A DNA stretch of 64,000 nt, taken from the NCBI RefSeq assembly GCF_900108335.1, contig NZ_FNVT01000012.1:248001-312000 (forward strand), given 5' to 3'. The DNA comes from Nonomuraea solani (GTDB taxonomy: Bacteria; Actinomycetota; Actinomycetes; Streptosporangiales; Streptosporangiaceae). Within the stretch, counting starts at the first letter, position 1; the number at the start of each line of letters is the position of its first letter. The notes under the pieces were generated by a model, which ran no database searches, had not been told where the DNA came from, and saw nothing but the letters and a program-made list of their open reading frames with translations. The position numbers and the translations under genes were made by a program. Of this stretch, positions 43,302-51,286 are shown piece by piece.

Positions 43302-44030
43302 ATGTCCGAGATCTTCATGCTGGCCTTCTGGGTGGGGCTGGTGTTCAACGCGGCACCGGGCGCGGTGTTCAGTGAGTCGTTGCGCCGGGGTGTGCGGGGC
43401 GGGTTCCGGCCGGCGTTCGCGGTGCAGGTGGGGTCGCTGGCGGGGGACGCCGTGTGGGCGTTGCTGGGGCTGGCGGGCGTGGGCGCGCTGTTCACGGTCC
43501 CCGTCCTGCGTGTCCCGCTGACGGTCGTCGGGTGCCTTCTGCTCGGCTGGCTCGGCCTGACCGCCCTCCGTGACGCCGCCTTTCCCCGCCCTTCTACACC
43601 CACGGAACCGCACCCAGAGCCGGCCACGCAGGCCAACAGCGCCCTGGAGGGGGCCGTTCCTTCAGGCGCCAGGCCAGGGGACGGCGGGCCCGAGGGCGGT
43701 CGTCCGGCCCGTGACGTGCGTGGGGACGGCCGCCGGGGAGCGCTCGTGGTGGGGGCCGCCATGTCGCTGGGCAACCCGTGGAACATCGTCTACTGGTCGG
43801 GAGCCGCTGGGGCCGTCAGCTCCGCTTTGGGCCAGAGCGCGGGCCTGGGCGCGCTGGCCGTCTTCTTCGCCGGATTCATGACCTCCTCACTGGCCTGGTG
43901 TTTTGTCTCGGCCGGCCTCATCGCTCTTCTGCGCAGGGCTCTGCCGCCGCTCGCTGTACGGCTGCTGGAGGCGGGGTGTGGTGTCGCACTGCTCGTATTC
44001 GCCGTCCTCCTCGCCATCCGCCTCGCGTAG
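43302..44030 (+). CDS. LysE/RhtB-family exporter
   Basis: A 242-residue membrane exporter of amino acids or related small molecules. The start SEIFMLAFWVGLVFNAAPGAVFSESLRRGVRGG contains the family's N-terminal PGP-like region and the first helices (quoted positions 1-33); later come GAAMSLGNPWNIVYWSG and six hydrophobic segments overall. The central loop is enlarged by about 50 Pro/Gly/Arg-rich residues. ATG at 43302 or GTG at 43293 are both possible; GGGAGAG favours 43302. Likely under control of the preceding AraC protein. Confidence 0.88.
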   Translation: MSEIFMLAFWVGLVFNAAPGAVFSESLRRGVRGGFRPAFAVQVGSLAGDAVWALLGLAGVGALFTVPVLRVPLTVVGCLLLGWLGLTALRDAAFPRPSTPTEPHPEPATQANSALEGAVPSGARPGDGGPEGGRPARDVRGDGRRGALVVGAAMSLGNPWNIVYWSGAAGAVSSALGQSAGLGALAVFFAGFMTSSLAWCFVSAGLIALLRRALPPLAVRLLEAGCGVALLVFAVLLAIRLA

Positions 44031-44273
44031 GCCGCTCCGACTCGCACGGGGCAATACGGACCGCATAGGGCGACCCGGCTCACGCAGGGCGATCCAGACC
44101 GCACAGGCCGATCCGGGCCACGCAAAGCCGACCCGGACCGCTCAGGGCGACCCGAGCAACGCAAAGCGGGCCAGGACCACGCAGGGTGATCCGGGCCCGC
44201 CAGAGCGACCCAGCCGCGCAAGGCGGCCCAACCAGGGCCTTCCTGATCATGTTCGATGGGGTGCGTCTTTGGG
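44031..44273. repeat. Degenerate 18-19 base repeat cluster
   Basis: From about 44040 to 44235 the sequence repeats the theme CGCAGGGCGATCCGGACCG in ten or so diverged copies, for example CGCATAGGGCGACCCGG and CGCAGGGTGATCCGG. No gene is supported. The LysE and SWIM genes converge on this region. Confidence 0.65.
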
Positions 44274-46385
44274 TCAGGAGGGTGACTGCCAGGAGGATTT
44301 GATCAAGGCTCGCTCCGTGGCGACGAGATGGGTGGCCGCAGCAAGCCAGGCCCGTACGTACCGGTCGGAGCCGGAGTCGGTCAGTCGTCCGAAGACGTCC
44401 CGTTCGCGTCGGTCGGCCTCCGAAGTGAGCGTCTTCGAAAGGTCGGCGGCGGACCGGAAGCCGGAGCGGCGGAGCGACACCTCCTGAGACTTGAAGTCAC
44501 CGCTGCGCCCCGACTCCGCAACGGCGCGGCGGCCACCGGCGACGGCCAGCTCGACCAGGCGCCGGACCCGCCACAAAGGTGCGCCCGCCAACGGGTCCGT
44601 CTGGCCGCCCTGGCCCGGTGGTGTGATGGCGTCGGGTGGGGGAAGGTGGGAGCCCTGGAGGCGGTCGTAGCCCAGGTCGGCCCGGCCCTGCCAGTCGTCG
44701 GGCAATCTGAGAGTCGCCTCGGTGTCCGGTACTGGTCCCACCGCCAAGGGCTGCAGGGTGGCCGCCCGGTCGGGTTCGACTCGGCCCACGACCCGTACCC
44801 GCAGTCCTGGCCGGGAGGCGAGGCGCTGGAGGTTGGCGACATGGGCGAGGTCGGGGTGCCGGCTCGCGGGTACGAGGTGGATCAGCGGTCCGTCCGTGTC
44901 CTCCCCGTCCGTGAGCTCGCGGGCCAGCACGTGGTCCCCGGCCGCCCCGACGATCACCAGGTCGCAGCCGACCGGCTCGCGAGCCTCGTCCGCCGTGTCG
45001 TCCTCGCTCCAGGCCGCCCCGGACAACCGGGCTCGGGCCGCATCGCTCAGCGGACGTGCGAACAGGGCGGCCATCGGGCCCTCGGTCCACGGCATGCCGC
45101 TCACCGGCGTGGCGCGTACCCCACTGCCCGCCCCGAGACGGCCGTCCGGCGAGACCGTGGCGCCGGCGATCAGCAACCCGGCCCTGGCGAGTTGGGCGTG
45201 GCTGAGCATGGCCGTTCCGATGGCGATGGTCGCGGTGCCCGCGCCACGGGCGCGCGCCGACCCGCCGGGGCGCACGTCGGAGACGGAGAACCAGCGTCCG
45301 TCCGCCGTGACGACATGGGTGACGACGCCACCGTATCCGGTGGCGCTGATCACCGGTTCGCGGAAGACGCCGTAGACGCGGAGGCTGCCGCCCTGTTCGT
45401 AGTTCCGGCGAACGGTGCCGATCAGCGCCGGGTCGGCATCGGCCGCGGCCAGCCGGCCCGCGATGAGCAGGAGTTCGCGCAGTGCCGACACGAGGTCCGT
45501 GAGCCGGTGGCCGCCGTGCGCCGCACGCGCCGACCGCAGCCCACGCACGACGCGTACGGCCGCCGCCTCCGCCCTGGGCAGCCCCGCCAGACGCGCGGTA
45601 TGGGCGGCCCTGAGCAACTCGGCCTGCGGCACCGCACCGGCCGCGGGCACCCCGGCAGCCAGCACGGCCGCCCCGGCCGCCCACAACCCGGCCCCAGCCG
45701 CCACCTGAGCCGCACTCGGTGCGACAGGCCCCACGACTTCCGTCTGAGCCGAAGCCGCTCCCACGGCCTCCGCCGCCGGCTTCCCACCGGCGATCGGCGC
45801 TGCACGCCCCTCCCCGGCTGTCGGCGTCCGGCCGATTCCGGCAGGCGCGTGCGGCTCACCGTCTGCGGCGGCCGGCCGTCCACCGATGCCGGCCGCCGGC
45901 TGCGCGCCGATTTCAGCGGCCGGCTGTGCGCCGGTTTCAGCGGCCGCGTGGCCACCTCCGGCGGGCGTGACGCCGCCCGCCGCCGGCCCGCCACCCATTC
46001 CGGACGGAAGGGGCGAGTGTCCGGTGCCGGCAGGGTCGGCCAGGGGTGGCTGCCCCGTGCCCTCCTCAGCGGCCGGGTCGGCCACCGGGCAGGCGCTCAG
46101 GACGGCGGCCCGATGCAGACACCGGGGTGCGAGCAGGCAACTGCACCGTACCTGGTCCTCCTCCGTGATCATCCCGAGTGAGAGCGTGACCACGGCGTCC
46201 TCGCCGCACTGGATCCGTACCCCCTCCCCTTCCACGACCTCGACGGGAAGAGCGGCGTACTGCTCGACCGCCGCATCCAGCTTCTTCCGCAACCGGGAGG
46301 TGAGCCCCTCCACGGCGGCGGCGACCACCTGCGGCGCCACGGGAGGCAACGGCCCCCCGTGCTCAGAAACGTCTGATGGATTCAC
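44274..46385 (-). CDS. SWIM zinc-finger protein of the MoxR/VWA operon
   Basis: A 703-residue protein, last gene of the operon. The SWIM finger CSCLLAPRCLH (Cys81, Cys83, Cys89, His91) is preceded by IQCGEDAVVTLSLGMITEED, as in YehQ-like proteins, where it probably binds nucleic acid or protein. Residues about 125-230 are an Ala/Gly/Pro-rich insert with AAETGAQPAAEIGAQPAA repeats. The rest (about 250-700) is an uncharacterised globular region rich in charged and Trp residues, containing RVYGVFREPVISATGYGGVV. GTG at 46385 overlaps the stop of the VWA gene as GTGA. Confidence 0.85.
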   Translation of the reverse strand: MNPSDVSEHGGPLPPVAPQVVAAAVEGLTSRLRKKLDAAVEQYAALPVEVVEGEGVRIQCGEDAVVTLSLGMITEEDQVRCSCLLAPRCLHRAAVLSACPVADPAAEEGTGQPPLADPAGTGHSPLPSGMGGGPAAGGVTPAGGGHAAAETGAQPAAEIGAQPAAGIGGRPAAADGEPHAPAGIGRTPTAGEGRAAPIAGGKPAAEAVGAASAQTEVVGPVAPSAAQVAAGAGLWAAGAAVLAAGVPAAGAVPQAELLRAAHTARLAGLPRAEAAAVRVVRGLRSARAAHGGHRLTDLVSALRELLLIAGRLAAADADPALIGTVRRNYEQGGSLRVYGVFREPVISATGYGGVVTHVVTADGRWFSVSDVRPGGSARARGAGTATIAIGTAMLSHAQLARAGLLIAGATVSPDGRLGAGSGVRATPVSGMPWTEGPMAALFARPLSDAARARLSGAAWSEDDTADEAREPVGCDLVIVGAAGDHVLARELTDGEDTDGPLIHLVPASRHPDLAHVANLQRLASRPGLRVRVVGRVEPDRAATLQPLAVGPVPDTEATLRLPDDWQGRADLGYDRLQGSHLPPPDAITPPGQGGQTDPLAGAPLWRVRRLVELAVAGGRRAVAESGRSGDFKSQEVSLRRSGFRSAADLSKTLTSEADRRERDVFGRLTDSGSDRYVRAWLAAATHLVATERALIKSSWQSPS

Positions 46386-49300
46386 CGGTTCTCTCCGCGA
46401 AGGCGATCGCCCACCCAACGGGCCAGGGCGAGCGGGCTGAGGGCGGCGACCGGCATCCCGGCCGCGACGAGTTGCTGGGCGACGGGCAGCGAATAACGCG
46501 GTACGCCACTGTCGTCCAAGGCGGCGCACCCCAGCAGGTGCACGCCGGACCCGGCCAGCGCGCGTACCTCACCGAGCAGGCCGCCGATCGGATAGCCCTC
46601 CTCGAAGTCGCTGACCACCACGACGAGCGTCCGGCTGGGCACGCTCACCAGCGAGCGCGCCTGGGCGAGCCCGGCGGCGATGTGCGTACCGCCGCCCACC
46701 CGGACTTCGAGCAGCAGTGAGAGCGGGTCGGTCACCTGGTCGGTCAGGTCGATGACCTGCGTGGAGAACGTCAGGAAGTGGGTGGAGAGGGTGGGCACCC
46801 CCGCCAGCACGGCGGCGGTCAGCGCCGACCAGATCACCGACGCCTCCATCGAGCCCGACACGTCGACCACGAGGATCAGCCGCCAGTCGGCCTCCTGCCT
46901 GGACCGCGTGCTGAACACCGGCCGCTCCGGCACCACCACCAGCCGCCCGTCCTCAAGGCGCCGGCTGTGCTGGAGGTTGGCCCGCAGGGTACGCGGCAGG
47001 TCCAGCCGCCCACCTGGCCGGCGGGTCGGGCGCGGGTTGGCCAGCCCGGTCAGCGCGGGCCGCATCTTCGTCGCCAGCTCGCGGGTGAGCTCGGCGACCA
47101 GGCGCTTGACGAGGGGCCGCAGCTTGGCCAGCTGGTGCTCGGGCAGGCCGCCGGCCATGGACAGCACCGAGGTCAGCAGTTCGACGGACGGCCGTACGGA
47201 GGCCGGGTCCAGCTCCGCCACCACATCGGTACGCCCCGCGTCGGCGGCCCTGGCCAGCACCTCCTCGCGTACGTCGGTCCCGAACAGCGCCTCCAGCTCC
47301 TCCGCCCATTCGCGGGCCGTGGGGAACGACTCGCCCTGGCCGCCTCCGTCCGGCGATGCGAAGTCGTCCGAGCCCTCGCCGCGTCCGGCTCCGTACAGCT
47401 CGTCCAGGGCTCGTGCGTAGGCCCGGGCGCTGGACGGAAGCTGGTCGGACTCCCGTCCGAGCAGCAGCCGCCAACGATCGACCGGTCCCAGCCGCCGCGC
47501 CTCGGCCCTTTCTCGATCCGGCCGCCCGCCATCGTCCGGACGGTCGTCGGTGAGATCCTCTGCGCTGTCCGGCACCTCGGCCATGGCCAGGCCGAGTGAG
47601 CGGAGGACGGCCAGGCCGGCGCTGTCGGCGGCGGTCCAGAGGCCGAGCAGTTCGGGTGGCGCGGTGAGCACCACGTCGAGCCGGTCTCCGAGCCGCTCCG
47701 ACACCGTCCCCAGCAGCCGGGTACGCGCCGCCGGGGTCAGCGTGTCGAACCCGCCGCGCAACGCCGGCAGCCGATCGAGGAAGCCCTGGTCGGCGAGGTC
47801 GTCGATGCGGTCCATGAGCGGGTCGAGGGCCGCCGGCGCCGCCTGGAGCAGGGGCCCGGCGGCCGTCAGTACGCCGGTGAGCAGGCGGCTCAGCCGGCGG
47901 CGGCCGTCCTGGCCCGTGGCGTTGTCGATCCAGCCGGCCGCCCGCGCGCCGAGCTCGTCGGCCCCGTCCAGGTCCAGCAGGACCCGCGCCGCCAGCGCCG
48001 CCCCCTGCATGAGCGGCGACGCCGTACGCGCGAGCTCCCCCAGCGTGTCGTCCATCCGCAGCCCGAGCCGGTCTTCGCCCGCCCGGGTGGCGAGCGCGAC
48101 CAGGGCGGCCGCGTCCTCGGGATCGTCGCTGCCCGCGAGGCCGGGCAGCGCGCGTACCGCGGCCTCCATCAGGGTGCCGCCCAGCTCGGCGGCCTGGTCG
48201 CGGCCCTCCGGCGTGGTGCCGGGCAGGTGCTCGCGGCGGAGCGCCTCCAGCAGGTCGAGGGCGTCGAGCAGTTCGGCGAACGTGGCGGTGGCGGGCAGCG
48301 CTTCCGCCGCGTCGCCGAGCCGGTCGGCGACCAGTTCGGGCAGGTCGCACCGGGCCGCTCCGCGCAGGTTGTCGAGGATCAGCCGGCACGTGGGCCCGCC
48401 CGCCGCCGACTCCCTCCGGTACGCCTCCCGCAACGTCCCCGCCGCGGCCTGGGCGAGCGTCACACCGCGGACGCCCGCCAGGTCCAGCAGCGCCGGCACC
48501 GCCGGGGTCCAGGAGAGCCGCCACTTGGTGCTGAGGGCGGCGGCGTCACCCGTGCCCGCCACCTCCAGCGGCTCGCCGTAACCGACTCCGCAGACGAGCA
48601 GGCGCTGCAGCAGGATCTCGCGGCGGGAGTCGAGGTCGGAGCGGAGCGGGTCGAGGCGTACTTCGCGCCGCTCCGGGTTGTCCGGGCCCGGCAGCCGCAG
48701 CTTGGTCAGCTCGGCCTCGACCGCGGGGCCGAGTCCTGAGCGCGGGGTGCCGGGGGCGGTGCGGCCGCGTTCCGTACCGACGAAGACCGTGTCGAGGGCC
48801 CGCGCGAGTGCCCGGCCCCGGCCCAGGGGTTCGCCCTGACCGAGCACGGTGGTCATCGCTTCGAGCAGTTCGCTCCGGCCGGGGGCGGGCAGGCCGCGCA
48901 GCCGTGCCAGGTCGCAGGCCAGGCGCAACGTCTCGACGGCCTCCCCGGTGCCGGCCGTGTGGCCGGCGGCCCGCATCTCCCTGCACAGGTCGGTGATCGC
49001 CCGGGCGGCGCCGTCTCTGACCCGGTCGGGATCACCTCCGGCTTCGAACACGGCCTGCTGCCACCTGGGGTCCCGGATGCCGGCGGGGTAGCCGGATCGG
49101 GAGTCGAGCAGGTCGAACGCATAGGGGACGAGCGAGGTCACCGGCTGCGCCGTCGCCGGCTTCGACGGGGAAGCGGCGTCCGTCGCGGGAGCGGCGGTGG
49201 TGCCCTCAGCGGAGGCGGTTCCCGCTGGGGCAGCGGTTCCCGCCGGAGTGGCGGTTCCCGCCGGAATGGCGGTGAGCAGGGCAGGGGCGTGGAAGGCGCC

Positions 49301-50101
49301 GATCACCGCCACGACCCGCCGCCCGTCCGCAGCCGCCCCCGCGATGACGCGGCGCATGTGGGACTCGCGGGCCAGATCCCGCTCCTGCACACCCCCACCC
49401 GTCTCCGCGTCCCTGCGCAGGGCCCAGCCGACGCCGAGCGCCGCCCGGCGTACCGCTTCGGGCTCACAGCCGGGAGCGAGGACCTCCACGGCCCTGTCCC
49501 ACATGTCGTCGCCGTCGCGCCCGCTCGCGGAGGCGGCCAGCGCGTCGGCGAACGAGCTCCGCCGCTCGGATTCGCCGGGCGAGTCCGAGCGGGCCGGCGC
49601 CGCGTCCAAGGAGGCCGGCGCTACGTCCGAGGGGACCGGTGCCGCGTCCAGGGAGGCCGGTGCCGCGTCCGAGGGGACCGGTGCCGCGTCCGAGGGGGCC
49701 GGCGCCGCGTCCGAGGGAACCGGTGCCGAGTGCCAGCCCGGGTCGCCCAGGGGAAGGTCGCAGCACAGCACCTCCACTCCGCGCTTCCACGCCCACCGGA
49801 TCGCCACCAGCTCGGGCGAGAAGTCGGCGAACGGGTAGAACCCGAGCCCGCCCTCCGCGTTCGTCCCGGCCAGCGCGACCGGCGCCACCGTCTCGGGCGC
49901 GGCGAGGTGTTCCAGCCACGGCTGGAAGTCCGCAGGCAGCTCGACGCACACCACCTCGGCGTCCGCGGCCTCCAGCAGCTCGGGCAGGACCGCGGCCAGC
50001 GCGGGACTGTGGTGCCGGACCCCCAGCAGGTAGGGCCGGGCGGACGCCGCCAGAGCGGCCACCACCCGCCGAGGGTCCTCCCCGACAACGCCCCCGGTCA
50101 A
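46382..50101 (-). CDS. DUF5682-VWA fusion protein (CoxE-type VWA)
   Basis: A protein of about 1,239 residues. The N-terminal part (to about 470) resembles DUF5682 (ARPYLLGVRHHSPALAAVL; VVCVELPADFQPWLEHL), the middle is all-helical, and the C-terminus is a VWA domain with MIDAS DVSGS near residue 1080, the threonine in GGGTHIAAG and the aspartate in VVSDFEEG. In E. coli the corresponding YehM and YehP are separate proteins (from memory). Two low-complexity inserts occur, one of seven PVPSDAA-like heptads (encoded at 49583-49729). TTG at 50101 is chosen because it overlaps the MoxR stop as TTGA with GGGAG upstream; GTG 50137 is an alternative. Confidence 0.85.
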   Translation of the reverse strand: MTGGVVGEDPRRVVAALAASARPYLLGVRHHSPALAAVLPELLEAADAEVVCVELPADFQPWLEHLAAPETVAPVALAGTNAEGGLGFYPFADFSPELVAIRWAWKRGVEVLCCDLPLGDPGWHSAPVPSDAAPAPSDAAPVPSDAAPASLDAAPVPSDVAPASLDAAPARSDSPGESERRSSFADALAASASGRDGDDMWDRAVEVLAPGCEPEAVRRAALGVGWALRRDAETGGGVQERDLARESHMRRVIAGAAADGRRVVAVIGAFHAPALLTAIPAGTATPAGTAAPAGTASAEGTTAAPATDAASPSKPATAQPVTSLVPYAFDLLDSRSGYPAGIRDPRWQQAVFEAGGDPDRVRDGAARAITDLCREMRAAGHTAGTGEAVETLRLACDLARLRGLPAPGRSELLEAMTTVLGQGEPLGRGRALARALDTVFVGTERGRTAPGTPRSGLGPAVEAELTKLRLPGPDNPERREVRLDPLRSDLDSRREILLQRLLVCGVGYGEPLEVAGTGDAAALSTKWRLSWTPAVPALLDLAGVRGVTLAQAAAGTLREAYRRESAAGGPTCRLILDNLRGAARCDLPELVADRLGDAAEALPATATFAELLDALDLLEALRREHLPGTTPEGRDQAAELGGTLMEAAVRALPGLAGSDDPEDAAALVALATRAGEDRLGLRMDDTLGELARTASPLMQGAALAARVLLDLDGADELGARAAGWIDNATGQDGRRRLSRLLTGVLTAAGPLLQAAPAALDPLMDRIDDLADQGFLDRLPALRGGFDTLTPAARTRLLGTVSERLGDRLDVVLTAPPELLGLWTAADSAGLAVLRSLGLAMAEVPDSAEDLTDDRPDDGGRPDRERAEARRLGPVDRWRLLLGRESDQLPSSARAYARALDELYGAGRGEGSDDFASPDGGGQGESFPTAREWAEELEALFGTDVREEVLARAADAGRTDVVAELDPASVRPSVELLTSVLSMAGGLPEHQLAKLRPLVKRLVAELTRELATKMRPALTGLANPRPTRRPGGRLDLPRTLRANLQHSRRLEDGRLVVVPERPVFSTRSRQEADWRLILVVDVSGSMEASVIWSALTAAVLAGVPTLSTHFLTFSTQVIDLTDQVTDPLSLLLEVRVGGGTHIAAGLAQARSLVSVPSRTLVVVVSDFEEGYPIGGLLGEVRALAGSGVHLLGCAALDDSGVPRYSLPVAQQLVAAGMPVAALSPLALARWVGDRLRGENR
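49583..49729. repeat. 21-base in-frame minisatellite, seven units
   Basis: Seven contiguous 21-base units starting GTCC (first at 49583) lie inside the DUF5682-VWA gene. On the minus strand each encodes a heptad such as PVPSDAA, PASLDAA or PAPSDAA. The length is a multiple of three, so copy-number variation would keep the frame. Confidence 0.85.
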
Positions 50102-51255
50102 CGGAGGTTCTCCCGCAGGTCCCACAGCCGCCGCCACATCGCCGACCCGTCCTCGGCCCGGCGCCGCACCGGCCCGTCCCAGTAGCCGAGCAGCCGTCCG
50201 TGGTCGGCGGGGTCGTCCTTGCGGACCACGCCGAGCAGGTGACCGGGCACCAGGTCGAGCACGTCACCGGCGGGCAGGTAGGCCACCGCCACCCCGAGGG
50301 AGGCGGCCACCTGCACGGCCTCGGCCGTGGACATCACCGTGCCGGGCCGCTCCACGTCCCAGCCCTCGTCGGACCGCCCCGACCGCAGATCGCGGAAGAC
50401 GGTCACCAGCGCCTCGATCACGGCGTCGTCCACCCCGAAGGCGGCCCCGGCCCGCTCCACGACGGCCGTGGCCTGCCGCCGCACGAGCGAGGTCTCCGCA
50501 GCGGCGTCCGCGATGGGGCCCACGGTCTCGAAGTTGAAGCGCCGCTTCAGGGCGGCCGACATCTCGGAGACGCCGCGGTCACGCAGGTTGGCCGTGGCGA
50601 TCACGGTGAACCCGGACGCCGCCGCCACCTGCGCGTCCTCGCTCCCGGCCAGCTCGGGCACGCTGACCCGCCGGTCGGACAGGATCGACACCAGGGCGTC
50701 CTGGACTTCGGGCAGGCAGCGGGTGATCTCCTCGACCCTGGCCACGCGCCCCGACCGCATGGCGGTGAGCACGGGCGAGTCGACCAGCGCCGTCCTGCTC
50801 GGGCCCTGGGCCAGCAGCAGGGCGTAGTTCCAGCCGTACCGGAAGGCGTCCTCGGTCGTGCCCGCGGTGCCCTGCACGGTGAGGGCGCTGGTGCCGCACA
50901 CGGCGGCGGCCAGCAGCTCCGACAGCATCGACTTGGCGGTGCCGGGCTCGCCGACGAGCAGCAGCCCGCGCTCGCCGGCGAGCGTCACGACGCACCGCTC
51001 CACGAGCGCCCGCTCCCCGACGAACTTGGCCGGCACCCGCAACCGCGCGGGCAGGCCGTCGGCGCGGCGGTCCTTGGGCAGCTCCAGCGTCTCGTCGCCG
51101 CTGCCGCACACGAACGTCACCACCGCGCGCGGCGTCAGCACCCACCCGGGCGGCCGGGGGCCGTCGTCGTGGGCGGCGAGGAACGCCAGCTCGGTCGCGT
51201 ACCGCTCCTCGGCCGCGAGCACCTGAGGAGCCGCCTGATCTTGAACCATGGTCAT
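50098..51255 (-). CDS. MoxR-family AAA+ ATPase (YehL-like)
   Basis: A 385-residue AAA+ ATPase. Walker A is GEPGTAKS at residues 102-109; the Walker B position reads RVEEITR with Glu-Glu in place of the usual Asp-Glu; sensor 1 is in FTVIATANLRDRG and the arginine-finger region is SAALKRRFNFETV. MoxR ATPases work with VWA partners as chaperone-like remodelling or metal-insertion machines, MIDAS loops gripping the hexamer. The fused VWA protein is the next gene, overlapping this stop. ATG at 51255 follows AAGGAC; the large upstream gene ends 31 bases before it. Confidence 0.93.
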   Translation of the reverse strand: MTMVQDQAAPQVLAAEERYATELAFLAAHDDGPRPPGWVLTPRAVVTFVCGSGDETLELPKDRRADGLPARLRVPAKFVGERALVERCVVTLAGERGLLLVGEPGTAKSMLSELLAAAVCGTSALTVQGTAGTTEDAFRYGWNYALLLAQGPSRTALVDSPVLTAMRSGRVARVEEITRCLPEVQDALVSILSDRRVSVPELAGSEDAQVAAASGFTVIATANLRDRGVSEMSAALKRRFNFETVGPIADAAAETSLVRRQATAVVERAGAAFGVDDAVIEALVTVFRDLRSGRSDEGWDVERPGTVMSTAEAVQVAASLGVAVAYLPAGDVLDLVPGHLLGVVRKDDPADHGRLLGYWDGPVRRRAEDGSAMWRRLWDLRENLR

Positions 51256-51286
51256 GGGGAAAGTCCTTAGGAAGTGAGAAGGGGGC

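Noticed and set aside
50098..51255. Carbon monoxide dehydrogenase (CoxD/CoxE) maturation genes
   Set aside because: The VWA is CoxE-like, but no cox structural or molybdopterin genes are nearby, and DUF5682, SWIM and DUF4132 partners point to the YehL-type grouping.
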